Assembly (NCBI RefSeq): GCF_023205015.1
Contig: NZ_CP096258.1
Span: 3,534,001-3,598,000 of the forward strand
DNA length: 64,000 nucleotides
DNA from: Providencia rettgeri
GTDB lineage: Bacteria > Pseudomonadota > Gammaproteobacteria > Enterobacterales > Enterobacteriaceae
Direction: 5' to 3'
This document shows positions 52,129-60,573 of this stretch, in pieces. The stretch's first letter is position 1. Each line of letters opens with the position of its first letter. The position numbers and the translations under genes were made by a program. The notes below the pieces were generated by a model, which did not search any database, was not told where the DNA came from, and saw only the letters and a program-made list of their open reading frames with translations.

Positions 52129-54504
52129 ATGATGAAAAAAAGCTATCCAACACTACTCGCCACCATGGTATGGGCGGCAATTTATAGTCAGCAAGCGCAT
52201 GCTGACCTTGCACAGCAGTGTATGCTGGGTGTCCCTGTTTACACAAAACCGATTGTAAAAGGTGACCCTAACAGCCTGCCGATTCACATTACCGCTGAAG
52301 ATGTCCGTGGTGAATACCCTAATTTTGTTGAATATGAAGGTAATGTTGATATTCAACAAGGGAACCAAACATTAACCGCTGATAAGGTTAAACTCACGCA
52401 AACAGAAACAGCCGGGGAACTCCCCGTCCGTGAAGTCACCGCGACAGGTAATGTTCACTACGATGACCCACAAATTATCTTAAAAGGCCCTTCTGCGTGG
52501 TCTAATTTAGATAATAAAAACACGGATGTGAATGATGGTAACTACATGATGGTAGGCCGTCAGGGACGTGGTGACGCGACAAAAATGAAAATGCGGGGTG
52601 AAAACCGTTATTCTATTATGGAAAACGGCACATTCACGACCTGTTTACCCGGCAATAATAGCTGGAGCGTTGCGGGTTCCGAAGTGATTATCGACCGCGA
52701 AGAAGAAGTCGCTGAGATCTGGCATGCACGTTTTAAAGTGGGTGACGTGCCTATTTTCTATAGTCCGTATATGCAATTACCGATTGGTAACAAACGTCGT
52801 TCCGGTTTCTTAATTCCGACTGGGAGCTATTCGAGTAACGATGGGCTAGAGTTTTCATTACCCTACTATTGGAATATTGCGCCAAACTATGATGCCACGA
52901 TCACACCTCAATTTATGACCCACCGTGGTGTAAAATTAAATAATGAATTCCGCTACCTTATCGCGCCAGGTACAGGCACCGTGGCCTTTGATTATCTGAA
53001 TCGTGACAGAGCTTATATCAAAGACAAAGAACGTGGTAAGCGTGAAGCTCGTGATAGCGATGACCGTTGGTTGTTCTACTGGCGCCATTCAGGAACTTAT
53101 GCAGGGCACTGGAATTTTAACTCTGACTATACCAAAGTAAGCGACCCTAGCTACTTTACAGACTTTAGTTCCCAGTATGGTAACACTACAGATGGCTACG
53201 CCACGCAAAAATTCAGTGCAGGTTATTCCGATACAAACTGGAATGCGAAAGTCACTCACAAACAATTCCAAATTTTTGCAGATAACCCTAACAAACGTGC
53301 TTATAAAGCAGAGCCACAAGTAGATTTCAATTATTATAAAAATAATTTAGGCGCCTTTGATGTGCATACATACGCACAAGCGGCTCGTTTTACGAGTGTG
53401 GGGAAAAATAACCCAGATGCAACTCGTTTACACATTGAGCCTGAAGTGAATCTGCCATTATCTAATGGCTGGGCGAATATGAATAACAGCATCAAATTGT
53501 ATGCGACTCATTACGACCAAGATATCCCTCGCTCGAATACGGATAAAAGCTTAGAAAAAAATGTTACGCGCGTTCTGCCTATGTTTAAAAGCGATGCAAA
53601 AGTTGTCTTCGAACGAGACCTTTTCCAAGGCAGCGATTTCGTTCAGACACTAGAGCCACGCGTCCAATATTTATATATTCCGTATAAAGATCAAGATAAT
53701 ATCAATAACTTTGACTCTTCATTATTGCAATCAGACTATAGCGGCTTATTCCGTGACCGAATTTACAGTGGCCTTGACCGTATTGCCTCTGCAAACCAAT
53801 TCACCACCGGTGTTACGACACGTGTTTATGACGATACTTTAGCAGAACGCTTTAATTTCTCCGTGGGTCAAATTTATTACTTTGAACGCCCGCGTGCAGG
53901 TGATTCAAATCGCCCTATTGATGATAAAAGCAACACGGGTTCATTATTGTGGGCCACTGACTCTATGTGGCGAATTGATGATAACTGGGGCTTACGGGGT
54001 GGTTTACAATATGACCGCCGTCTCGGTAATGTCACCATGGGGAATGCGGTTGCAGAATACCGTTTAGATGCCGATCGTTTAGTTCAGTTGAACTACCGTT
54101 TCGTTGACCGCGATTATATTCAAGCGACCTTCCGCCGAGAAGATACTGCGAATGGCGGCTATACCTATACACTTCCTGAATACCAACGTGGTATTTCACA
54201 AGTGGGTGCTGTCATGAGTTGGCCATTAAGCGAACGTTGGGGCTTTGTAGGATCATATTATTATGATACCAAACAACAGCAACCTGCTAGCCAACTGGTT
54301 GGTTTGCAATACAATACTTGCTGCTGGGCGGTCAATCTTGGCTATGAACGTAAGATAGTTGGTTGGCAAAAAGAGAAGTTCAGTAGTGAATATGACAATA
54401 AATGGTCAATCAATGTGGAACTTAGAGGCCTAAATAACAATCATAGTTTAGGTAGTCAGAAAATGTTAGAAAGTGGCATTATGCCTTATCAGCGTGCTTT
54501 CTGA
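52129..54504 (+). CDS. lptD: LPS-assembly protein LptD
   Basis: LptD is the outer-membrane barrel that inserts lipopolysaccharide into the outer leaflet together with the LptE plug. It has 791 residues (E. coli 784). A Sec signal peptide ends near QAHA. The N-terminal OstA/jelly-roll domain (about 45-190) shows VEYEGNVDIQQGNQTLTADKV. The long barrel includes PYYWNIAPNYDATITPQFMTHRG. The four disulfide cysteines are present: residue 31 (AQQCML), FTTCLPGN, and the adjacent pair NTCCWAVNLGY. The start could be either of two adjacent ATGs. surA follows on the same strand after two ERIC copies. Confidence 0.98.
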   Translation: MMKKSYPTLLATMVWAAIYSQQAHADLAQQCMLGVPVYTKPIVKGDPNSLPIHITAEDVRGEYPNFVEYEGNVDIQQGNQTLTADKVKLTQTETAGELPVREVTATGNVHYDDPQIILKGPSAWSNLDNKNTDVNDGNYMMVGRQGRGDATKMKMRGENRYSIMENGTFTTCLPGNNSWSVAGSEVIIDREEEVAEIWHARFKVGDVPIFYSPYMQLPIGNKRRSGFLIPTGSYSSNDGLEFSLPYYWNIAPNYDATITPQFMTHRGVKLNNEFRYLIAPGTGTVAFDYLNRDRAYIKDKERGKREARDSDDRWLFYWRHSGTYAGHWNFNSDYTKVSDPSYFTDFSSQYGNTTDGYATQKFSAGYSDTNWNAKVTHKQFQIFADNPNKRAYKAEPQVDFNYYKNNLGAFDVHTYAQAARFTSVGKNNPDATRLHIEPEVNLPLSNGWANMNNSIKLYATHYDQDIPRSNTDKSLEKNVTRVLPMFKSDAKVVFERDLFQGSDFVQTLEPRVQYLYIPYKDQDNINNFDSSLLQSDYSGLFRDRIYSGLDRIASANQFTTGVTTRVYDDTLAERFNFSVGQIYYFERPRAGDSNRPIDDKSNTGSLLWATDSMWRIDDNWGLRGGLQYDRRLGNVTMGNAVAEYRLDADRLVQLNYRFVDRDYIQATFRREDTANGGYTYTLPEYQRGISQVGAVMSWPLSERWGFVGSYYYDTKQQQPASQLVGLQYNTCCWAVNLGYERKIVGWQKEKFSSEYDNKWSINVELRGLNNNHSLGSQKMLESGIMPYQRAF

Positions 54505-54520
54505 TAAAAATAACATAATT

Positions 54521-54577
54521 TACTCTAAATAATTCGAGGTGCAGTCAACAACGCTGCAACTTGAAGTAGGACGAGTA
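54521..54577. repeat. ERIC deletion derivative (copy D)
   Basis: 57 bp consisting of the left end TACTCTAAATAATTCGAGG joined directly to the right end CAACTTGAAGTAGGACGAGTA. Compared with copy E, everything between two GCAG tetranucleotides is missing, as if deleted by slippage or recombination across that short repeat. Terminal inverted repeats are kept. Confidence 0.8.
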
Positions 54578-54579
54578 TT

Positions 54580-54702
54580 TACTCTAAGTAATTCGAGGTG
54601 CAGTTAGGCGACAAGTGAGTGAGTCGCTAGGAGCATACACAAGTATGTGACTAGGGCGAATGAGCGCAGTCAACAACGCTGCAACTTGAAGTAGGACGAG
54701 TA
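54580..54702. repeat. Full ERIC element (copy E)
   Basis: 123 bp. Ends TACTC...TTCGAGGTGCAG and inverted CTGCAACTTGAA...GAGTA; core CTAGGAGCATACACAAGTATGTGACTAG, matching the ERIC signature, with GGGCGAATGAGCGCAGTCAAC to the right. It lies 2 bp after copy D between lptD and surA, and so within the lptD-surA transcript if these are cotranscribed as in E. coli. Confidence 0.9.
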
Positions 54703-54755
54703 AAAAGAGATTAGCCCGCTTTTGCGGAATCAAAGTCAATATTTATAGGACCATT

Positions 54756-56075
54756 ATGAAGAATTGGAGAACGCTTATTCTGGGACTGATGTTCGCAAGC
54801 TCCACTGCTTTGGCTGCGCCTCAGCAAATGGATAAAGTGGCTGCGGTCGTCAACAACGGTGTTGTGCTGGAAAGTGACGTCCAGAATATGATCAACACGG
54901 TAAAACTGAATGCTCAGAACGCACGTCAACAGGTGCCTGATGATCAAACTCTGCGTCATCAGATCCTTGAGCGTCTCGTTATGGATAACATCATTTTGCA
55001 AATGGCTAGCCAAATGCAAATCAATATTCCAGATGAAGCTGTGGACGCAACTATTACTGATATCGCTCGTCAAAACGGTTTAACACTGCAGCAAATGCAA
55101 CAACGTTTAACCGCAGATGGCATCAATATGAATCAGTATCGTAGCGAAATTCGTAAAGAGATGCTGATTGCTGAAGTGCGTAACAATGAAGTTCGCCGCC
55201 GTGTTACCATTTTACCTCAAGAAGTTGATTCTCTTGCTGAGCAAATGAGCTCACAAGCAAATTACGAAATGGGAGTGAATTTAAGCCATATTTTGATCCC
55301 ATTATCTGAAAACCCAACACAAGAGCAGCTAAAAACCGCTGAAGCATTAGTGGACAAAATTTTAGCTGAACTGAAAAAAGGTGGAGATTTCGGTAAATTA
55401 GCTATCGCTTATTCCGCAGACCCGCAAGCGCTGAAAGGCGGTAATATGGGTTGGTCACGCCTACAAGAATTACCCGTTGTCTTTGCTGAGCAACTGAAAA
55501 ATGCGAAAAAAGGCGATATTGCAGGCCCAATTCGTTCCGGTGTCGGCTACCATATTTTACGTGTTAACGATGTCAGTGGTGGCAGCCAACCTATTTCTGT
55601 CACTGAAGTGAAAGCGCGCCACATCTTGATTAAGTCATCTCCAATTATGGATGATGCACAAGCAAGACAAAAACTAACTCAAATTGCTCAGGAAATTCGT
55701 TCAGGCAAAATCTCATTTGAAGATGCTGCAAAAGAAAATTCTGAAGACCCAGGCAGTGCGTTAAAAGGCGGTGAATTAGGTTGGAATATGCCTGATGTCT
55801 ATGACCCAGCTTTCCGTGATGCATTAATGAGACTGAATAAAGGCGAACTCAGTCAGCCTGTTCAATCAAATTTTGGTTGGCACTTAATTCAATTAGAAGA
55901 CACTCGTAACGTTGATAAAACAGATGCGGCGCAAAAAGATCAAGCTTACCGTTTACTGTTTAACCGTAAATTTAACGAAGAAGCACAAAGCTGGATGCAA
56001 GAACAACGCGCTTCCGCTTACGTGAAAATGGTTGATGGACGTGACAGCCAATCTACAGATGAAAAAACAAATTAA
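54756..56075 (+). CDS. surA: Periplasmic chaperone/peptidyl-prolyl isomerase SurA
   Basis: SurA escorts outer-membrane proteins such as LptD across the periplasm. It has 439 residues (E. coli 428). A signal peptide, MKNWRTLILGLMFASSTALA, precedes mature APQQMDKVAAVVNNGVVLESD. The N-terminal chaperone domain is followed by two parvulin domains (VNLSHILIPLSENPTQEQ with GGDFGKLAIAYS; and VKARHILIKSSPIMDDAQ with SFEDAAKENSEDPGS). The C-terminal helix continues past the E. coli end by several polar residues (DSQSTDEKTN), over which pdxA begins. Confidence 0.98.
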   Translation: MKNWRTLILGLMFASSTALAAPQQMDKVAAVVNNGVVLESDVQNMINTVKLNAQNARQQVPDDQTLRHQILERLVMDNIILQMASQMQINIPDEAVDATITDIARQNGLTLQQMQQRLTADGINMNQYRSEIRKEMLIAEVRNNEVRRRVTILPQEVDSLAEQMSSQANYEMGVNLSHILIPLSENPTQEQLKTAEALVDKILAELKKGGDFGKLAIAYSADPQALKGGNMGWSRLQELPVVFAEQLKNAKKGDIAGPIRSGVGYHILRVNDVSGGSQPISVTEVKARHILIKSSPIMDDAQARQKLTQIAQEIRSGKISFEDAAKENSEDPGSALKGGELGWNMPDVYDPAFRDALMRLNKGELSQPVQSNFGWHLIQLEDTRNVDKTDAAQKDQAYRLLFNRKFNEEAQSWMQEQRASAYVKMVDGRDSQSTDEKTN

Positions 56076-57051
56076 GCCTATTGTTATCACCCCCGGCGAG
56101 CCAGCCGGGGTTGGTCCAGACCTACTTATTCAGCTAGCTCAACAGCAATGGCCTGTTGAGTTGGTTGCTTGTGCCGATCCTGATTTATTACGCCAACGTG
56201 CCAAAGCGCTAAATTTGCCTCTGACATTAATTGAATACTCCCCCAATTCAATTGGTCAAGTACAGCCTGCAGGTCACTTATCCGTTCTACCAGTTCAGTT
56301 GGCAGCGGTAGCAAAAGCAGGTGAACTCAACGTTGATAATGGCCAATATGTTGTGGAGAGCTTAGCAAAAGCATGTGATGGCTGTTTAAATGGTGAATTT
56401 TCAGCGCTTGTTACAGGTCCCGTACATAAAGGGATTATTAATGATGCAGGCATGTCATTCAGTGGCCACACAGAATTTTTTGCGCAACGAGGCGGCTGTG
56501 AACGCGTTGTTATGATGCTAGCTACCGAGGAACTGCGTGTTGCATTAGCCACGACACATCTGCCACTCAAAGACGTGTCGGACGCTATTACCCAACAAAG
56601 CCTTCATGAAGTTATCACCATTTTGCACCATGATTTACAAACCAAATTTGGTATTGAAAAACCGGCCATCTATGTTTGTGGTTTAAATCCACATGCAGGG
56701 GAAGGCGGCCATATGGGTACCGAAGAAATTGATACGATAGAGCCTGCACTTGAAAGCCTACGAGCAAAAGGAATGAATTTGATTGGGCCATTGCCTGCGG
56801 ATACCCTATTTCAAGCTAAGTATTTAGACCATGCAGATGCAGTGTTAGCAATGTATCACGATCAGGGCCTTCCTGTGTTAAAATACCAAGGTTTTGGCAG
56901 AGCGGTGAATATCACTCTCGGCCTGCCTTTTATCCGTACCTCAGTCGACCATGGGACAGCTCTTGAACTCGCAGGTACGGGTCATGCTGATGCGGGAAGT
57001 TTTATTACCGCATTAAAATTAGCTATCCAAATGACATCTAAGAATACATGA
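56059..57051 (+). CDS. pdxA: 4-hydroxythreonine-4-phosphate dehydrogenase PdxA
   Basis: PdxA oxidises 4-phosphohydroxy-threonine in the DXP-dependent pyridoxal phosphate pathway. The ATG at 56059 (MKKQIKPIVITPGEPAGVGPDL) gives 330 residues (E. coli 329) and overlaps surA by 17 bp. Metal and substrate blocks are ITGPVHK-like VTGPVHKGIINDAG, GHTEFFAQRGG, NPHAGEGGHMG and YHDQGLPVLKYQGF. An ATG nine codons upstream is open but non-conserved. rsmA overlaps its stop by 4 bp (ATGA). Confidence 0.97.
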   Translation: MKKQIKPIVITPGEPAGVGPDLLIQLAQQQWPVELVACADPDLLRQRAKALNLPLTLIEYSPNSIGQVQPAGHLSVLPVQLAAVAKAGELNVDNGQYVVESLAKACDGCLNGEFSALVTGPVHKGIINDAGMSFSGHTEFFAQRGGCERVVMMLATEELRVALATTHLPLKDVSDAITQQSLHEVITILHHDLQTKFGIEKPAIYVCGLNPHAGEGGHMGTEEIDTIEPALESLRAKGMNLIGPLPADTLFQAKYLDHADAVLAMYHDQGLPVLKYQGFGRAVNITLGLPFIRTSVDHGTALELAGTGHADAGSFITALKLAIQMTSKNT

Positions 57052-57857
57052 ATAATCGAGTCCATCAGGGGCATTTTGCCCGCAAACGTTTCGGGCAGAA
57101 CTTTTTAACTGACCAATTTATTATCGACAGCATCGTGGATGCCATGAACCCGCTACCGGGTCAGTCCATTGTAGAGATTGGCCCCGGCTTAGGTGCCTTA
57201 ACCGAGCCTGTCGGCAGCCGAATCGATAAAATGACTGTCGTTGAACTTGACCGTGACCTTGCAGCACGTTTACACGTTCATCCTCAACTAAAAGATAAAT
57301 TAACTATCATTCAGCAAGATGCAATGACAGTGGATTTTGGTGAATTAGCCAAACAAGCAGGCCAGCCTCTGCGCGTCTTTGGTAACTTGCCTTACAACAT
57401 CTCCACACCGTTAATGTTTCACTTATTCACATTCACCAATTCTATTTCTGACATGAATTTCATGTTACAAAAAGAAGTGGTGAATCGTCTAGTTGCAGGT
57501 CCAGGCAGCAAAGCCTTTGGACGCTTGAGTGTTATGGCGCAATATTATTGCAACGTGGTGCCTGTGTTGGAAGTACCACCAACCGCATTTACACCAGCAC
57601 CAAAAGTGGATTCTGCCATTGTTAGGTTGATCCCTCACCGCGAAAATCCATACCCGGTAAAAGATATTAAATTTTTAAGTCGTATTACCACACAAGCTTT
57701 CAACCAACGCCGTAAAACGATCCGTAACAGTTTAGGGGACTTATTCAGTGTTGAAGAGCTAACCGAACTGGGTATTGACTTAAGCACCCGAGCAGAAAAT
57801 ATTTCTGTTGAACAATATTGTAAAATGGCAAACTATCTCTCTAACCGTTCAGAATAG
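57048..57857 (+). CDS. rsmA: 16S rRNA (adenine(1518)-N6/adenine(1519)-N6)-dimethyltransferase RsmA
   Basis: RsmA (KsgA) dimethylates A1518 and A1519 in the 3' hairpin of 16S rRNA, a late checkpoint of 30S assembly. It has 269 residues (E. coli 273). It begins MNNRVHQGHFARKRFGQNFLTDQFIID. The SAM site is VEIGPGLGALTEP, the acidic loop is VVELDRDLAARL, and the catalytic motif is GNLPYNIS. The C-terminal KsgA domain holds FNQRRKTIRNSLG. It overlaps pdxA by 4 bp. The symbol rsmA here is the methyltransferase, not the CsrA homologue. Confidence 0.98.
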   Translation: MNNRVHQGHFARKRFGQNFLTDQFIIDSIVDAMNPLPGQSIVEIGPGLGALTEPVGSRIDKMTVVELDRDLAARLHVHPQLKDKLTIIQQDAMTVDFGELAKQAGQPLRVFGNLPYNISTPLMFHLFTFTNSISDMNFMLQKEVVNRLVAGPGSKAFGRLSVMAQYYCNVVPVLEVPPTAFTPAPKVDSAIVRLIPHRENPYPVKDIKFLSRITTQAFNQRRKTIRNSLGDLFSVEELTELGIDLSTRAENISVEQYCKMANYLSNRSE

Positions 57858-57875
57858 TCAGTTGAAGGAGGCACT

Positions 57876-58253
57876 ATGCTTAATGAGCCAAATGTAAGCA
57901 TCCAAGTTCAGAGTGTCTATATAGAAAGCCAATCTCAACCCGATATTGCGCGATATGTGTTTGCTTACACAATCTGCATTCGTAATTTAGGGCGAGAGCC
58001 TATCCAACTAATGAGCCGCTATTGGCTCATTACTAACAGTGATGGCCATAAAACCGAAGTTCAAGGTGAAGGTGTAGTGGGTGAACAACCCCTTATTCCA
58101 CCAGGAAAAGAATATCGTTATACCAGTGGCGCAATCCTTGAAACACCAATGGGTACGATGGAAGGTTATTATGTGATGATAAGCACACAAGGGGACAGTT
58201 TCCACGTTGATATCCCAGCTTTTCGTCTTGCTATCCCAACACTGATTAATTAA
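57876..58253 (+). CDS. apaG: Co2+/Mg2+ efflux protein ApaG
   Basis: A 125-residue protein of the ApaG/DUF525 family (E. coli 125 aa), a single fibronectin-like beta sandwich. Conserved blocks are YVFAYTICIRNLGREPIQLMSRYWLITNSDG and PGKEYRYTSGAILETPMGTMEGYY. The reported link to cobalt and magnesium resistance in Salmonella is indirect and its molecular activity is unclear. A very strong ribosome site (GAAGGAGGCACT) precedes the ATG. apaH starts 2 bp after its stop. Confidence 0.97.
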   Translation: MLNEPNVSIQVQSVYIESQSQPDIARYVFAYTICIRNLGREPIQLMSRYWLITNSDGHKTEVQGEGVVGEQPLIPPGKEYRYTSGAILETPMGTMEGYYVMISTQGDSFHVDIPAFRLAIPTLIN

Positions 58254-58255
58254 TT

Positions 58256-59083
58256 ATGTCGACATATTTAGTAGGTGATATTCACGGTTGTTATCATGAG
58301 CTCCGTGACTTGATGGAAAGTGTCCATTTTGATCCAACCAAAGACACATTATGGTTAACTGGTGATCTCATTGCCCGCGGAACTCAATCACTGCAAGTTT
58401 TACGCTATGTAAAAAGCCTTGGTTCTGCCGCTCGTTTAGTGCTTGGTAACCATGACCTCCATTTGTTAGGGATTTACTGTAAAATCAGCCGTAATAAACC
58501 CAAAGATCACCTCGATGAGTTATTACATGCACCGGATCTTGACGAACTGATCAACTGGTTACGTCGTCAGCCTTTATTACAAATTGATGAAGAAAAAAAG
58601 ATCTTGATGACTCATGCTGGTATAACACCACAATGGGATCTCGAAACGGCACGCATGTGTGCAAGAGATGTTGAAGCGGTGCTGTCTAGTGATGCCTATC
58701 CATTATTCATCGACTCCATGTATGGTGACATGCCAAATAACTGGTCTGAAAGCTTAATGGGGCTAGCGCGTTTGCGTTTTAGTACTAATGCGTTAACACG
58801 TTTGCGCTACTGTTTCCCGAACGGGCAGTTAGATATGATTTGTAAGGAAAACCCGAAAAAAGCGCCGGCTCCACTAAAACCCTGGTTTGATCTACCAAGC
58901 CAAATTCCCGATGATTATTCGGTATTTTTTGGCCACTGGGCCTCGCTCGAAGGGAAATGCACCCCCGATAACGTCTATGCTTTAGATACAGGATGCTGTT
59001 GGGGAGGAGATTTAACGCTATTCCATTGGGAAACCAAACAATATCACCGACAAAAGTCATATCAGAAAAGCCGCAAAGAATAG
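58256..59083 (+). CDS. apaH: Symmetrical bis(5'-nucleosyl)-tetraphosphatase ApaH
   Basis: ApaH hydrolyses Ap4A to two ADP and removes Np4 caps from RNA. It has 275 residues (E. coli 280) with the metallophosphatase motifs GDIHGCYHEL (residues 7-16), GDLIARG, LGNHDLHLLG and MTHAGITPQW, and the late histidine in FGHWASLEG. GDLIARG replaces the GDLVARG form seen in E. coli. It is the last gene of the lptD-surA-pdxA-rsmA-apaG-apaH run, closed by a bidirectional terminator shared with folA. Confidence 0.97.
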   Translation: MSTYLVGDIHGCYHELRDLMESVHFDPTKDTLWLTGDLIARGTQSLQVLRYVKSLGSAARLVLGNHDLHLLGIYCKISRNKPKDHLDELLHAPDLDELINWLRRQPLLQIDEEKKILMTHAGITPQWDLETARMCARDVEAVLSSDAYPLFIDSMYGDMPNNWSESLMGLARLRFSTNALTRLRYCFPNGQLDMICKENPKKAPAPLKPWFDLPSQIPDDYSVFFGHWASLEGKCTPDNVYALDTGCCWGGDLTLFHWETKQYHRQKSYQKSRKE

Positions 59084-59113
59084 TTTTTTGTATGGTTAAC
59101 CACAAGTTATAAC

Positions 59114-59140
59114 AAAATGGCGCCATTAAGCGCCATTTTT
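59114..59140. terminator. Bidirectional terminator between apaH and folA
   Basis: AAAATGGCGC (59114-59123) pairs perfectly with GCGCCATTTT (59130-59139) around CATTAA, with A- and T-runs at both edges. It lies between convergent genes. Confidence 0.85.
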
Positions 59141-59156
59141 GTACTCACACCAAAAG

Positions 59157-59651
59157 TTATGCTCTTTTGGTTAGGATCTCAAAACAATAACCATGGGTAT
59201 TGTTTTCGTCAGCTTCATGATATTCCGTAAAGATAGAGTCCCACTCATCGGGCTCATAAGCTGGAAAATGGGTATCTCCGATAACTTCGGCATCTACGTG
59301 CGTCAAGTAAAGCTTGTTCGCAAGTGGCAGGAACTGCTGGTAAATTTTGCCACCACCAATGACCATAACTTCATCATTACCTTCAACGGCTTGTGCCGCC
59401 GCCAATGCCTCTTCAATTGAAGTGACCCAAATAACATCAGAATCAGTCCCAGGCGCACTGCTTAATACAATGTTTACACGTTGTGGTAATGGGCGCCCAA
59501 TTGATTCGTAAGTAACACGCCCCATAATAACCGGTTTATTTAGCGTATTTCGTTTGAACCACGCAAGGTCCCCCGGTAAATTCCAAGGCATCGCTTTTTC
59601 CATGCCGATAACCTGATCGATCGCCATTGCTGCGATTAAGCTAATATTCAT
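59157..59651 (-). CDS. folA: Dihydrofolate reductase FolA
   Basis: FolA reduces dihydrofolate with NADPH, restoring the cofactor used by ThyA, and is the trimethoprim target. It has 164 residues (E. coli 159). The active-site segment MISLIAA-like MNISLIAAMAIDQVIGMEKAMPWNLPGDLAWFKRNT keeps the proton-relay aspartate (residue 28, in GDLAWFK) and the Met20-loop. NADPH contacts are VIMGRVTYESIGRPLPQR and VIGGGKIYQQF. Within the motifs checked no resistance-type change is obvious. A promoter is seen upstream at 59689-59717. Confidence 0.98.
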   Translation of the reverse strand: MNISLIAAMAIDQVIGMEKAMPWNLPGDLAWFKRNTLNKPVIMGRVTYESIGRPLPQRVNIVLSSAPGTDSDVIWVTSIEEALAAAQAVEGNDEVMVIGGGKIYQQFLPLANKLYLTHVDAEVIGDTHFPAYEPDEWDSIFTEYHEADENNTHGYCFEILTKRA

Positions 59652-59688
59652 CTATTCACCTTAGAAACAAGATATAAAAATTGAGCAC

Positions 59689-59717
59689 ACTATACGGAAA
59701 GAGAATTGTTTCGTCGA
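59689..59717 (-). promoter_or_regulatory. Probable folA promoter
   Basis: On the - strand TCGACG (59712-59717), a 17-bp spacer and TATAGT (59689-59694). The +1 would be near 59682, giving a leader of about 30 nt. Confidence 0.5.
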
Positions 59718-59887
59718 CTAAATTTAAGCTTCCTTAAACAGCTTTGAATCACTTATACTCGAATTGATAAACTTACGACTAAAAATAACATTTAAAAACA
59801 AAATGCCCCCTCTAATATCAGCCTAAATGTGAGTATTTAGCCGGTCATTTTTATTTGCCAACATTAAACGGGAAAAGAGATTATAAC

Positions 59888-60502
59888 ATGTACGAAACGA
59901 GTATTATGGTTGCGACCATCGCTGCACTCGGTATGCTTTCTCCAGGGCCTGACTTCTTTTTAATTGTCAAAAACTCAGCTCGCTACCAACGCTCTGCGGC
60001 ATTAATGTCTGCATGTGGTGTGATAGTCGCGATCGCTTTGCATATGTCTTACTGCGTTGCTGGTCTTGCTGTGTTAATCACGACCACTCCTTGGCTATTT
60101 AATATTTTAAAATATGCAGGTGCGGCCTATTTGGTTTGGATCGGTATTAAAAGTTTACTCCCACAATCAAGCCACTTCGTTGATTTAGCAACGGGTAAAC
60201 ATGAAGTGGTTTCATTTAAAAAAGCCTTTATGCAAGGTTTTCTCTGTAATGTATTAAATCCCAAAGCCACGTTGTTCTTTTTAGCGGTCTTTACCCAAGT
60301 ACTCGATATTAATTCTACTGTCGGTGAGAAGCTGTGGTTTGCCTTTATTATTTGGGGATTAGCCGTTATCTATTGGCCGATTTTAGTTTTCTTAATCCAA
60401 AGCGCCCCTGTAAGAAAAGGCCTAGCAAAAGTACAAAAATATGTTGATAGAGTCCTTGGCGTGGTATTAATCGCTTTCGGTATTCGCGTTGCGCTGAGCT
60501 AA
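59888..60502 (+). CDS. LysE/RhtB family amino-acid exporter
   Basis: A 204-residue inner-membrane protein of the LysE/RhtB exporter family with about six membrane segments. It starts MYETSIMVATIAALGMLSPGPDFFLIVKNSARY, whose SPGPD is the family signature. KYAGAAYLVWIGIKSLL and GFLCNVLNPKATLFFLAVF are further hallmarks. It is closest in appearance to RhtC-type threonine or homoserine exporters, but substrate cannot be read from sequence. The ATG at 59888 is preferred over a TTG 33 bp upstream. It is not at this position in E. coli. Confidence 0.88.
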   Translation: MYETSIMVATIAALGMLSPGPDFFLIVKNSARYQRSAALMSACGVIVAIALHMSYCVAGLAVLITTTPWLFNILKYAGAAYLVWIGIKSLLPQSSHFVDLATGKHEVVSFKKAFMQGFLCNVLNPKATLFFLAVFTQVLDINSTVGEKLWFAFIIWGLAVIYWPILVFLIQSAPVRKGLAKVQKYVDRVLGVVLIAFGIRVALS

Positions 60503-60519
60503 CTTTATTCGCCCTCATC

Positions 60520-60546
60520 AAAAAGCAGGCTAAACGCCTGCTTTTT
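60520..60546. terminator. Bidirectional terminator between the exporter gene and ftsP
   Basis: AAAAAGCAGGC (60520-60530) pairs perfectly with GCCTGCTTTTT (60536-60546) around TAAAC, giving U-runs on both strands between convergent genes. Confidence 0.9.
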
Positions 60547-60573
60547 GAATATTCAATATTGTTATAATGATTA

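Noticed and set aside
54711..55073. 120-codon frame antisense to surA
   Set aside because: It is a shadow frame over the conserved surA start; no ribosome site or family resemblance.
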